Shown here: piece by piece, positions 32,848 to 43,238 of the stretch
Numbering within the stretch: position 1 is the stretch's first letter
How the letters are laid out: each line of letters starts with the position of its first letter
Assembly (NCBI RefSeq): GCF_050947875.1
Contig: NC_134569.1
Coordinates: 262,147,100 to 262,211,099, forward strand
Direction of reading: 5' to 3'
Length of the DNA stretch: 64,000 nucleotides
Source of the DNA: Dermacentor variabilis
Lineage: Eukaryota; Arthropoda; Arachnida; Ixodida; Ixodidae
Made by a program: the position numbers and the translations under genes
The notes under the pieces: model-generated
Database searches by the model: none
Told to the model about the DNA's origin: nothing
Seen by the model: only the letters and a program-made list of their open reading frames with translations

Positions 32848-32988
32848 CAAAAATCTGTTGGAAAATAGAAAAGACCTACTTCGAGGCGCACGCGCTCGCT
32901 TACGACAGTAAGCATCAGCAAACACCATAGTGGGAGGAGCCGGCGACGCACACAATAGCCGTGAGACTCGAATAAGGTAATGCAAACC

Positions 32989-33395
32989 AACCTGCGTGAA
33001 CAACAGGGGAATCAGCTGCATGTCTGCCAGCGTGCCGGCTCTAAATCCCACAAGGCAGAAGCGTTGCTCTTCTATATAGTGTCCACTCTGGTCACGTGGG
33101 CGTCGATTTCAAGCGGCGATTGGTCGATGGCAATCGCTCAAATTCTACCACGCGCCGAGCGCTGCATGCACTGAAGATAATGGGCCTTGAATTGTTGATG
33201 CGGCTTAACAAGTCGTGGGATGTGACACCCGCCGAAGATGAAAGTACCGCCGAAGTTTCGTTTCGACCATGAATAAACTGTGTGCTGCCGACAACCACAC
33301 CGAGCCAGAAGGTGATTCCAAGACTTGCGAAAACCTGCGTGAACAACAGGGGAATTAGCTGCATGTCTGCCAGCGTGCCGGCTTCAAATCCCCAC
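32989..33395 (-). repeat. Tandem 5' repeat of the CR1-like LINE
   Basis: A ~64 bp block with AACCTGCGTGAACAACAGGG occurs at 32989-33052 and again at 33332-33395, about 343 bp apart, with few differences. The second block is the outermost 5' sequence of the element. Repeated 5' units in LINEs often carry promoter activity, which is inference here. Confidence 0.75.
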
Positions 33396-33731
33396 AGTGA
33401 ACAATACCAAAGGCTTGACAGAACCGACTGCACAGCTGTACGACTGACAAACAATATGCATGCAAAGATACAGCATATTGTCTCAGTGAGCTGCAACAAC
33501 AGAAAGAGAATTTACTTCGTATCGAAGAGCTATGTTAGTTCTCTCTCTTTTGGCACAACACACATTTCAAGCTTTCAAAAGTGGGTGAAAGAGGGGGTCA
33601 TAGAGGTTGACAATAAAACAGCTGCATGCCTTTGGATTGAATGTGGTGGAATGCAATTTTTTGGAATCTCGTCAATCGTTTCCTGTAATAAATTTTGTAC
33701 TGAAGTTTTGTTTACATTTCGCTTTTTATGA
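33396..33731 (+). pseudogene. TNP2-like transposase, C-terminal part
   Basis: Continues the transposase after the LINE: SEQYQRLDRTDCTAVRL, MHAKIQHIVSV and KRIYFVSKSYV, the usual C-terminal pattern of animal members. Beyond about 33570 the frame stays open to 33731 but conservation is unclear, so the true end or a further intron cannot be placed. Confidence 0.6.
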
Positions 33732-33833
33732 AATAACTTTAAATATAAGCACGATTTGTGAGTATGCTTGCTATGAGCTGTATACATATTGTTACAGAAC
33801 AAAATCGGAAGTGTCCTTCCACTCTGTGAAGAA

Positions 33834-34000
33834 GGATGACCAGCGGAGCTGAGTATGTGGGCCCCTTAATGGCAAACTGCACCTCCACCGTGGTTCGGCC
33901 CGGCATTGAACTATCTTCAGGATCGGCCCACATATGGGGAGTGCTTAATGCCTGCTTCACCTCCACCGCGGGTCGGCGGAGGTGATGCTTAGAACATTTA
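33834..34000. repeat. Imperfect repeat block
   Basis: Two related units: one with CTGCACCTCCACCGTGGTTCGGC (about 33878) and one with CTTCACCTCCACCGCGGGTCGGC (about 33955), about 77 bp apart. No coding pattern. Confidence 0.5.
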
Positions 34001-34864
34001 ATGTCATGGTTTTCAGGAAATTAGTATTCAGCAAAGTTTAAACTAGCTACAAAACCCCATTTAAAAGTTAAAATGTTTGTGTTGTTCAGTTCCTCTGGAT
34101 AAATTGTTGAATGTTAATAACAAACGAGTGTTACTTCCTCTGGTATCTTTGAATGTTACTAATAAAAGTTTCCGAAAGCATCCTTTAGTACAACGCTAAA
34201 GACCATGCGGTTGGCAACTTCACACTGTAGCACCTGTCGACATTGATGTCATCAACTTGATGTGTTCTGTGGCTCTTGGGCTTTCTGTGATGTCACCCGA
34301 GCTGTGTTGACGTTTCCGATTGGGATGTTTGTGCATAGAGCATGATGGGAGACGATACTACTTTGTTGCCAGGCTGTTTGCCAGATGCAGTTACCAGGTA
34401 GCATGCTGAAGAGATTTCGCTTTTCAACTTTATTTCAGACATGTTATTGTGGCTTATGAGGTCTCAACATAGAAAACTGAATAATTATTGATGCGGTTAC
34501 TGCCTACAACATGAATATTTCGCTGAACATAAATGTGAAATAAAATTCTATAATTAGAATTAACCTAGAACAAGATTGTAAAATCAGTGACCTTAAAACC
34601 ATGCTGCATGCTTAGGAAATGCATAGCAATTTATACGTTTCGACTCTTTTACCTTGAGTATGCCACTACGACGTGGAACTTGAAAACTAATAAACTTGTT
34701 AACTGGAAGCTATTCAGAACCGCTTTGTTACTTGCATGTAAAAGAATGTCTTATTGTCAGGACCATTTCAAAGGTCACTGTACTTTTTCCAAGCTAACTC
34801 TTCGATTGAATCTTGTGTGAAAATACAGGATTCCTGGTTGTGCTATATTATGTTCTCTTAGAAC
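34001..34864. other. No recognised feature
   Basis: A+T-rich sequence with no domain-bearing frame, RNA gene or element boundary that I can see. Confidence 0.5.
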
Positions 34865-35187
34865 TTGCATTCTCCGTTATTGTTTATTCATTTTTTCTTC
34901 CTTTGTACAAGAGTCTACTTTATTTTGCATGATCACGTTTGCTTTGTTGGCATTATTATGCATTGTTTGTGTATTCACGGCGCTATTTTTCATTGTTTGA
35001 TATTTCATGTATTATTGTTTCTTTTCTTTTTTGTTCCTGTCCTGGCCGTGTAATAACATAATTTGTTTTGTCTACTACCTGAGAGGATGTCCCTCTACAG
35101 CTTTATGCTCAGAGAACTCATTCTATATCTTCAATTTTGTTACACATATTAGTAACTCAATAAAACATGATTCTGATTCTGAAAAGT
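34865..35187 (+). mobile_element. Possible LINE 3' UTR fragment
   Basis: A T-rich stretch ends in CTCAATAAAACATGATTCTGATTCTG. A polyadenylation signal followed by repeated GATTCT is typical of CR1/L2-like LINE 3' ends. No coding part is attached, so this would be a 5'-truncated copy. Confidence 0.4.
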
Positions 35188-36261
35188 GAACATATCTAAT
35201 GCCGCCAACATGCATTTCATGGTAATGTTAGTGCTGTACTTATTAAATATAGTGCTTTTTCTCTCGTAGGATAAACAAATAAAACAAGCTTACTGAAGCG
35301 ATGTTCGTGCCCCTGATGATGTTTTCGCTGAAGCATTCAGAAACCTCGTACTGCAACCAGTGACATGAATATTTGTGGTAGAACACCATCTAAAACACTT
35401 CTTGAACATTATCTTTTTCTTTGCTTCAAAGTTTCTTTTTTTGACAGTGTTTATTCTTTGGTATATTATGTTTACATTGAACAAGTAGTATTTTGGCAAT
35501 CTGTTCCTTATGTATGAACAGTATTTAGGCACAGTCTCTATTGCATCGTATATTTTTGTATAGATTTAATCATGTAACCCCTGCTCATGTGCCTTTGGAT
35601 AAATGTAGTCACATAAATAAAAATTTTAGGCTCTTCATCTAACACGTCAATGCTTTTGTCCTTTCAAACATGAAATAAAGAGCCTGAAGTATCTGATCTC
35701 AATGTGTAGACAGCTTCCATATAAATTTCACAAAATTATGTAATAGTAATAAAACATTTTCGCCAAATCACTGAAGGAGTTGCTATTTATGAATTGTACG
35801 TGTAGATCGTAATTATGGTACTAATCAAAGATATGCTGGCACACACACGACAGACATATAGGCGTATGCCTTGACATGGGGCTGGCCCTTTCTGAAATTT
35901 GACAGATACCCAGCCTTTGATTACACTGAAAAAATATTTGCGCCCTTTGTACTACTATTTTGCTTGCTCCCGCAGCAGAAAAACTGCATACAGGGGCCTT
36001 GACAATGCAGGTTCATCTGCAAATATTAGATACATCACCTTGCACCCACTTGCCCGTCTATTGAAGAACGTAACTTAAGTTGCAGCCCATGCTTGACTTG
36101 ATTTAAATGATGCTTGTTGTGAATGCACCAGAGGAAGCCGATGAGCGTCCAGGGCACGTTCATGCCAGGCGTAAGAGTCAAGCAGGGGCTCCAACTTCAG
36201 TTGCATATCGAATGCGCGGTTTATGTTTCACAATAAAATAATATGCACTTTTTCTCGATCT
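35188..36261. other. No recognised feature
   Basis: A+T-rich DNA without recognisable genes. Isolated AATAAA signals are not linked to a transcript. Confidence 0.5.
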
Positions 36262-36660
36262 GAATTTGCTAAGATCATTCAATGGCAACTTTCACGGTGC
36301 ATGTGTCATTTCCATCTAGATGCATGTAGAATACTACTATCATTATAGGAACAAGAACTACCCATTTTGGGATTCATGAAGTGAAGTTACAGGTTAACTG
36401 ATTGATGTAAACTGTGATACGATACGAACATTTGACTCCCAACCGGGAACATTTACTGCTCATCGGGTCTTTACCTGTAAATTTCATCGCCAGTTGGTGC
36501 CCAACTGTCGAGCCAGTTGATTTCTACTCAGCCTCCAACTGGGACCAGTTGCTGGCCAACTGGTCTGTACCTGGAAATAACAGGTACAGACCAGGTGACT
36601 GGTGGACCAAGTGAATAACTGGTGACCGGGTAACAGGTGACAATAGCAATAACAGCTTAC
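36262..36660 (+). repeat. CCAGTTGG-rich repeat unit, left copy
   Basis: Begins GCTAAGATCATTCAATGGCA (about 36268) and runs into a segment built of CCAACTGG/CCAGTTGG words. The same unit starts at about 48350 and there carries a longer CCAGTTGG array. The right edge abuts the truncated Gypsy-A LTR. The hairpin at 36560-36594 lies inside. Confidence 0.75.
36560..36594. repeat. Perfect 14-bp hairpin in the CCAGTTGG repeat
   Basis: CTGGTCTGTACCTG, loop GAAATAA, then its exact complement. The 48.6 kb copy keeps only the left arm. Confidence 0.85.
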
Positions 36661-36735
36661 TCCCGCGCTGTGCGATAACATTTGTTAAACGGCGAAACGT
36701 GGTCGCCCGATAAAGGTAGGCAAGTACACGTGTCA
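36661..36735 (-). repeat. Gypsy-A 3' LTR, truncated to ~75 bp
   Basis: On the minus strand it starts TGACACGTGTACTTGCC like the 5' LTR and matches it for about 75 bp, to GCGCGGG. It then breaks into the CCAGTTGG repeat. The purine-rich GACGGGGGTAT just upstream on the minus strand fits a polypurine tract. Confidence 0.7.
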
Positions 36736-36965
36736 ATACCCCCGTCTTAAAAAAAAGCAGCGACCCGATGCTGCAAACACACAAAAGTAATAAAGAAAAA
36801 CACCCGTAGCAAAAAACAACAAAACAAGGAAGTTCGTCAGCGTCCGTAAAAGTGTTTAAGACGCACCACGCGGACAACTTCAGGTCGTGAGCGGCGCCGC
36901 TATAAATGCGAAATGCCGTCTGGCACGACCTCATAGTCCAGTGCGCCAATACGTTGAATGACCTT
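36736..36965 (-). pseudogene. Gypsy-A integrase C-terminal end and 3' UTR
   Basis: The minus strand encodes VIQRIGALDYEVVPDGIS, which continues the YFGPYK sequence at 40080 once the inserted LTR element is removed. A stop and short 3' UTR follow. Confidence 0.7.
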
Positions 36966-37520
36966 TGTGGGGTTCTCACACCCGTACTCTTGGGACAAAG
37001 GAACGACAACACAGTAGTGCAAACAATCACAAGGGCATTTATTGCACCTTTCATAGATCAATGCCTGCTAGCCGAGTTGCTATATCCCCAAAACATGCCG
37101 ATGGGCGCGCGACAAGTCTAGGAAGTCCGACTCACCGCGGCCGGATAGCGAGCGAATATGTTCGCCCCATACTGGATCTCAACGCCTGGTCGTTCGCGCG
37201 TACGGGCGCGCGAACGGTGGCGCGTTCCAAGGAGGCCACGCGAGACGGTCTCGCAGAAGTATGGATCGGCACACGCGCGGGACGTCCGCGGCGCTGGCTG
37301 ACCCGCCACCAAAGATCAAGAGCCTCCCTTTTCCGCGCCTGAGTAACCCCGCCGTGAGGCGGCGTTAGCAGCGCAACACTCACGCCATCTCTCGTACTGC
37401 GCTTCAACCACACCGACAGCCGCGAGCCCCAGGCCACGCGGCGAAGCCGGATTACAGGAGAAGGGAGCCATGCGGAAAAACAAGGCATCAGGGGACGCAT
37501 GTGAGTCGCGCATCCCCACA
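36966..37520 (-). repeat. LTR of the non-autonomous element (3' copy)
   Basis: 555 bp, TGTGGGG to CCCCACA. It shares with the other copy long stretches such as GACAACACAGTAGTGCAAAC and GGATAGCGAGCGAATATGTT. Open frames on either strand within it are not conserved as genes. Confidence 0.75.
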
Positions 37521-37859
37521 TCCCCCCAACCTTAGATCACTACATATTCCGGCTACACATGTCACACGGTCAAACATCAACGCGTGCTTCGCGAACAAGG
37601 TAGTACATGCAACAGTGGCCGCGCCGAGGGAATGTCCACACGCTGTCCATAGCATGCGAGCCGACATTGTCCCTGGGTGCACCGCTGGCGTCCGCTGGTC
37701 ACAGCAGCAGCTTTGCAGACTCCACGGCACGATTCCAGGCCAAGACTCCGGAAACGGCGACGCAGTAGTCGGCACGAGCAAGCGTCCCTCGCGCCCTGCT
37801 GGCGAGAGCCGCAGTAGCCGTCGGTGACCGCCGGCTCTTTTCCACGCCGCCGAGAGAGT

Positions 37860-38750
37860 AAAACATCTTTATTAATAATATTTGAATGGCGAGAGCAGTG
37901 TGGGAGGAACGCTCCGTCCAGGGTCCCTAAGATGATTCCGGCGATGTTTAGAGCCCGTTGTATCACAGCTCGGAGGACCTCGGGAGGTCCGTCGCGGAGG
38001 GCATCGTCCCACAGCTCTTTGTTGCGTAGGGGGTAAAGGAGGGTTGGCAAGGGAGGAAAGAGGTTTGCAGTGCACTCAATCGTGACGTGGAAGATTGTGG
38101 GCGAACTGCCACAGCCAGGGCAACAATCTGCATAACAGTGTGGGTAGAATTTATTGAGAGAGACAAGATTTGGAAAAGTTGCGGTTTGTAACTGGCGTAA
38201 TGCCACTGCTTCCTCCAGCGAGGACGGCCGTGGTGCGGCGTGGGTGCGACGAATGCGTGTATAATGACGAAGTATGTCTTTGTAACGGAGCAAGGGATCC
38301 CCCCCACTCTGAACTAGTCGCCACACCACGCCGAGTCGCCCGGAGGGAAATTTCTCTGGCAACCGTTTGTGCGCGTTCGTTACCCGGCAGCGAGGTATGA
38401 CCAGGGGTCCAGAGTAAGTAGATGCGGGGAGGTGTAGTTGGTGTATTTTGCGGGATCTGTTTGAGAATCGAGGGTTGCGAGCTGGATACAGGCGGCCGCC
38501 GAAGTCGCTGCGCCGAACCGGCCACAGCTTCACCATTGCCCGGGGTGGCTCGTTGTAGTCAGGGGCAGCAGCGCAGACGATGTGAAGGTGACAGCAAACC
38601 AGGGGTGACTCCGCTCACGCTGCGTGCACGCAACGCACTCGGCAAACACTAAAGTAGGGCAAGGGAGAGGAATTCTGCAAGCGCATCGCTCACGTGGTAC
38701 GATGTTCAACTCGGCTAGCAAAAGATCTGGCAGCTACCCAGAAGCTAAGT
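37860..38750 (-). pseudogene. I-clade LINE 3' fragment inside the LTR element
   Basis: Minus-strand traces of an I-type RNase H (LLWTPGHTSLPGNERAQTVA; the last catalytic Asp, normally in GNExAD, is replaced) and the C-terminal region with CCPGCGSSPTIFHVTIEC, a Cys/His motif. Two frames are used (38525-38151 and 38307-37870). It ends near 37865 with AATAAAGATG and no clear poly(A). A 5'-truncated, frame-shifted copy, older than the I-clade LINE at 15.8 kb. Confidence 0.65.
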
Positions 38751-38759
38751 TCACGTGAA

Positions 38760-39521
38760 CGAAGCTCGCTTTCTTGAGTCGAACGAGTAATCTTAATTTC
38801 TTGCGAGGCTAACTAGAATGAGGGAAGCAAAGTGCAACACCTCAACGCCATGGTAAACCAGGTTGTGTCGCTCCACGTGCGACAGGCAGCTTCGTAAAGC
38901 CTTAGGCCTAAATCGTCGCTACCCTGACAACAACCGGCATCCAAAAACAACACCCAAAATGAGCACAAAACAGGCAGCCGCGAGGAGACGTCAGCTGTGT
39001 TAGGTGGTCCTACCCCACTCAGTGCACACAGCATCCGAGTTGACGGCGCCCACCGTCCCAGACGGTGTCGGAGCGCCCGGTGCCAGGCCGCAATACCAGT
39101 CAGCCCGTAGCGGCACCCGTGGCCCGCGGCCACCCGGCTCCCAGAGCCGCGACTACATCAGAGTAAAAGAGATAGAAGAAACTATTTACATAAGAAATTC
39201 GGACCACCCACGAGGCTTCCGTACTCACTCGCTTCAGGCTTGCCAAAGGACCGCGGGCGCTAAGCCTCGCTCTCCCAGGATGTAGACCACGTGGCTCTCG
39301 CACCGGCGAATGTCATTAAAAAACACTTGCGAAAAGGCTTAGCATGTTGACATGTTCAAACACACTACAGCCACCGTCGCCTCGCTCGAGAAAGCACGCC
39401 GCCGACGCTAGCGATCAAAATCCACGCTAGGCCTTCGCTTCGGTTCAAACAAAGGTTTCGAACGAAGGAAAACTGTTAAAGCTATCGTCCGATGCCCCAA
39501 GAGCCCCACGTTGGGCGCAAG
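38760..39521. other. Internal sequence of the non-autonomous LTR element
   Basis: No retroviral-type domain found. Short frames on both strands lack motifs. The primer-binding region lies at the right edge. Confidence 0.5.
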
Positions 39522-40073
39522 AGGGGGATTCTCACACCCGTACTCTTGGGGCAAAGAATGACAACACAGTAGTGCAAACAATCACAAGGGCATTTATTGC
39601 ACTTTTCATAGATCAATGCCTGCTAGCAGAGTTGCTATCCCTAAAACATGCCGTTGGGCGCCCGACAAATCTAGGAAGTCCGACTCACCGCGACCGGATA
39701 GCGAGCGAATATGTTCGCCCCATGCTGGATCCTAACGCCTGGTCGTTCGCGCGTACGGTCACGCGAGCGGTGGCGTGTTCCAAGGAGGCCAGGCGAGACA
39801 GTCTCGCAGAAGCATGGATCGGCGCGCGCGCGGGACGTCCGCGGCGCTCTCCGACCCGCTGCCAAAGAGCAAGAGCTTTCCTTTTCCGCGCCCAAGTAAC
39901 CCCGCCGTGAGGCGGCGTTAGTAGCGCAACACTCGCGCCATCTCTCGTACAGCGTTCCAACCACACCGGCCGCCGCGAGCCCCAGGCCACGCGGCGAAGC
40001 CGAATTACAGGAGACGGGAGTTATGCGGAAAAACAACGTATCAGAGGACGCGTGAGAGTCGTCCATCCCCACA
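39522..40073 (-). repeat. LTR of the non-autonomous element (5' copy)
   Basis: About 552 bp, the partner of 36966-37520. Its outer end is CATCCCCACA at 40073; the inner end is mutated (GAGGGGGATT instead of TGTGGGGTT). Confidence 0.75.
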
Positions 40074-40720
40074 TCTTATAGGGTCCGAAATAGCGTCGCA
40101 TGAGGTTCTCACTCAGTCCCCGTCGGCGTAGCGTGGTCCATACCCAAACACGGTTCCCGGGCTGGTACTCGACGAAGCGTCGTCGGAGGTTGTAGTGTCG
40201 GCTGTCGATACGCTGCTGGTTCTTGATCCGTAGGCGGGCGAGCTGTCGGGCTTTTTCGGCGCGCTGGAGATAGGTAGCGACGTCAAGATTCTCTTCGTCA
40301 GTGACGTGCGGTAGCATGGCGTCGAGCGTCGTCTTCGGGTTCCTGCCGTAAACCAGCTTAAACGGCGTGATCTGTGTTGTTTCTTGCACCGCCGTGTTGT
40401 AAGCGAAGGTTACGGACGGCAGGACGGCACCCCACGCTTATGCTTGACGTCGACGTACATTGCTAGCATGTCGGCGACGGTCATGTTCAGGCGCTCCGTG
40501 AGACCATTCGTCTGCGGGTGGTAGGCAGTTGTCCTCCTGTGGCTTGTGTGGCTGTATTGCAGAATGGCTTGGGTGAGCTCTGCTGTAAAAGCCGTTCCTC
40601 TGTCGGTGATCAGGACTTCTGGAGCACCATGTCGCAGCTGGATGTTCTCGACGAAAAATTTCGCCATTTCGGCTGCGCTGCCTTTTGGTAGAGCTTTAGT
40701 AGAGCGTTGCTGTTCAGCGA
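40021..40720 (-). pseudogene. Gypsy-A integrase, internally deleted
   Basis: The frame keeps [11 protein letters not shown] (second catalytic Asp) and [13 protein letters not shown] (catalytic Glu), then PFKLVYGRNPKTTLDAMLP and a C-terminal GNRVWVWTTLRRRGLSENL. Directly upstream, EYFAEQQRS jumps to [13 protein letters not shown], so the zinc finger and the first catalytic Asp are deleted without loss of frame. The sequence beyond 40080 belongs to integrase; residues encoded left of 40073 are from the inserted LTR. Confidence 0.75.
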
Positions 40721-41192
40721 AGTATTCCGCGCTTAATATGCCAAGGAAGGCGTCGTCATCCTCGTCATCTTGCGGCGGCGAGTCAATGGGGGCGCGTGAT
40801 AGGCATTCGGCATCAGAGTGTTTTCGTCCGGACTTGTAGGTTACAGTGATATATTCTAGCATTCTTAGGCTCCACCGCGCCAGCCGTCCTGAAGGGTCCT
40901 TTAAGTTTGCCAGCCAACACAAAGCGTGATGGTCGCTGACCACTTTGAATGGCCTCCCATATAGATAAGGGCGGAATTTTGCTGTTGCCCAAATGATGGC
41001 GAGGCATTCCTTTTCAGTCGTAGAATAATTGCCTTCCGCTTTTGACAACGACCGGCTAGCATAAGATATCAACCGTTCAAGTCTGTCTTTCCTCTGGACT
41101 AGGACGGCACCGAGGCCTAGCCTACTGGCGTCAGTATGGATTTCGGTATGGGCATCGTCGTCGAAGTGTGCATGTACCGGCGGCGACTGCAT
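40720..41192 (-). pseudogene. Gypsy-A RNase H
   Basis: Has [54 protein letters not shown] and a [12 protein letters not shown] end. The frame is shared with the integrase after the internal deletion. Confidence 0.8.
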
Positions 41193-42100
41193 GCGTCGTT
41201 ATTCTTGAAATGCATCGGCCTGCGGCGTTTCCCACTTAAACGCGACATCACATTTGGTTAGATGTGTTAGCGGCTCCACGATGCGTGAAAAGTCCTTGTC
41301 AAAGCACCTTTAGTAGGCCCACATGCCAAGGAATCTACGCACTGCCTTCTTTTAGATGGGCTGCGGGAACTTTGCGATGGCAGCTGTCTTCTGCGGGTTG
41401 GGGCGGACTCCAGATTTGCTGATGACGTGGCCTAGAAACAGAAGCTCGTCGTAAGCGAAGCGGCACTTTTCCGGCTTCAAAGTAAGCCCTGATGACCTGA
41501 TGGCCTCTAGTACTGTTGCAAGCCGCCTAAGGTTATCGTCGAAATTTCCGGCGATGACGACGACGTCATCTAAGTATGCGAGACGTGTCTGCCACTTCAA
41601 TCCTGCATAAACCGTGTCCATCACGCGGTGGAAAGTTGCAGGCGCCGAGCGCAGTAGGAATGGCATTACCTTGAACTCGTAGAGGCCGTCTGGGGTGATG
41701 AAGGCGGTCATTTCGCGATCTCTTTCGTCGACTTCTATTTGCCAATAGCCAGACTTGAGGTCCATCGACGAGAAGTATTTAGCGTTGCAGAGCCGATCCA
41801 ATGCGTCGTCTGTTCATGGGAGGGGGTATACGTCCTTCTTCGCGATCTTGCTCCGACGACGATAATCGACGCAGAAGAGTAGGGTTCCATCCTTTTTCTT
41901 CACCAAGACTACAGGAGATGCCCACGGGCTCTTTGACGGCTGCATGATGTCGTCGCGAAGCATTTCGTCGACTTGGTGTTTTATAGCCTCACGTTCTCGC
42001 GTAGAAACTCGATAAGGGCTCTGGCAGAGTGGTCGAGCACACTCTTCGGTTATTATGCGATGCTTTGCGACTGGCGTTTGTCGAATCCTTGATGACGTCG
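41193..42100 (-). pseudogene. Gypsy-A reverse transcriptase
   Basis: KSPWASPVVLVKKKDG, FCVDYRR, SSMDLKSGYWQIEVDERD, FLLRSAPATFHRVMD and LAYLDDVVVIAG carry fingers, palm and the catalytic Asp residues. The family motif MPFGLCSAP is altered to MPFLLRSAP. A TGA follows VYPLP at 41814, another stop follows KFPQPI at 41352, and further stops lie in 41200-41350. Confidence 0.8.
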
Positions 42101-42361
42101 AAAAGCACTCTTTGTATCGTCGAAGTAAACTTCTGAGCTGCTGTTGCTTAATCATGGGGAGACTTGGATTTATGTCGAAGTCTGGTTCGGGAACTACGGT
42201 CGTCAGGGTAGACGGGGCAGAATCCGAGCAGACAAACGCATTGGTGGTTTCCAGAATTTCCTCGATGTATGGATCGTCGTGCCCTTGTTGATGTGCTCGA
42301 ACTCCTGGCTGAAGTTTGTCAGCAACACTTTCGTGTTTCCTCCGTGCAGTCGAGCGATTCC

Positions 42362-42870
42362 TCATGCGACGCTAATTTCGCGATCGAGCAGTAGACGTCG
42401 GTCGCCTTCGATGACGCCTTCTACGTCAGCAGGTGTTTCGGTGCCGACCGAAATAACAATGCTGGACCGAGGCGGGATGCCCACTTGATTTTCGAGCACA
42501 CTCAAGGCGCGGTGACTAGGAAGGCTTTCCGGCGGTATCCCTTGATCTTCCGGCAGTGTTATTGACTTCGACTTCAGGTCGATGATTGCGCCGTGTTGGT
42601 TCAGGAAGTCCATGCCGAGAATGACGTCTCGTGAACACTGTTGGAGGATAACGAAGGTGGCAGGGTATGTTCGGTCATGAATGGTTATTCTTGTCGTGCA
42701 GATTCCAGTCGGCGTGATGAGGTGTGCTCTAGCGGTCCTAATTTGAGGGCCTTCCTATGTAGCCTTAACTTTCTTCACCTGGGCGGCGATGTGCCCACTC
42801 ATGACGGAGTAATCAGCCCCTGGGTCGACTAAGGCGGTGACTGCGTGGCCGTCCAGAAGCACGTCGAAGT
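42362..42870 (-). pseudogene. Gypsy-A protease
   Basis: An aspartic protease trace: the active site reads VTALVDPGADYSVMS, with Pro in place of the usual Thr in DTG. IVILGMDFLNQHGAI-like residues and RALSVLENQVGIPPRSS follow. Stops break the frame at about 42755. Confidence 0.7.
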
Positions 42871-43238
42871 CGGTGGTTCTTTGCTTTGCAATTACAGTTC
42901 AGTCTTGGTGTCGAATCACGGCTGCGTCGCGTTGACCTGTGGCTGGTATGTGACGTCGTCAGGTCGTCTTTCGTCGTCGTATTCTTTGCTTCCACACTTC
43001 GTCGGGACGGCGGCGTGTCGTTATGTCGTCGAGGTAGCTTCTTCGGCACCTTCGTCGGCGGCGGAGGATCTTCGTTAGTTCGACGAACAGCAACCGCACC
43101 TCCATCAGTTGCTACATTTAGTTTTCCGGATATGGGCTCGCTGACCGGCCCCGGGCTGGGCCAGTGTATGGTCGGCGCTGCGGCGACAGGTAGCGGCCTA
43201 GTGACGGCGAACGTCACTAGGCCGTCACTAGAACGTCA

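Larger units (their letters stand above)
31866..33051 (-). pseudogene. CR1-like LINE ORF1 with 2A-like motif and coiled coil
   Basis: From the right: an N-terminal part (33051-32848) with a basic stretch CRKRARAPRSRS and then SFLFSNRF; a SINE insertion; a hydrophobic run YVFLLLLLS and the 2A-like GDIELNPGP; then a one-base shift into a coiled-coil segment (about 32497-32280: LGRAVAEHKDELETLQKVF) and a conserved ENRGQRQNLLFYAVDD block. The C-terminal part (32087-31866) with REVRKRLWEYGKPHKGE resembles L1-type ORF1 RNA-binding domains. The upstream frame runs in register with the 2A part once the SINE is removed. ORF1 proteins bind LINE RNA. Confidence 0.75.
29020..33395 (-). mobile_element. 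CR1-like LINE, nearly full length, with 2A-like motif
   Basis: A 4.4 kb LINE inserted in the transposase coding sequence (host VFH at 29019, SEQYQRL from 33396). Read on the minus strand: a 5' region with a repeated block (33332-33395 and 32989-33052), ORF1 with a hydrophobic stretch and 2A-like motif then coiled coil, ORF2 with endonuclease and reverse transcriptase, and a short 3' end. Frameshifts occur in ORF1 and ORF2, and a SINE (32613-32847) sits in ORF1. CR1 is the best fit from the ORF2 C-terminal motifs; the clade should be confirmed by a tree. Confidence 0.85.
36966..40073 (-). mobile_element. Non-autonomous LTR element inserted in Gypsy-A
   Basis: Direct repeats of ~550 bp at 36966-37520 and about 39522-40073 enclose ~2 kb. 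The left repeat starts TGTGGGG and ends CCCCACA, as LTRs do. On the minus strand the region after the 5' LTR (about 39500-39525) reads GCGCCCAACGTGGGGC, a common primer-binding sequence, which sets the orientation. No gag or pol is present, and the interior holds a LINE fragment. The LTRs differ at many positions, so the insertion is not recent. A target duplication could not be confirmed. Confidence 0.75.

Noticed and set aside
36524..37054. Minus-strand frame of 176 codons with a hydrophobic segment
   Set aside because: It spans the CCAGTTGG repeat, the truncated LTR and Gypsy-A 3' UTR, so it is a chance frame across unrelated sequences.
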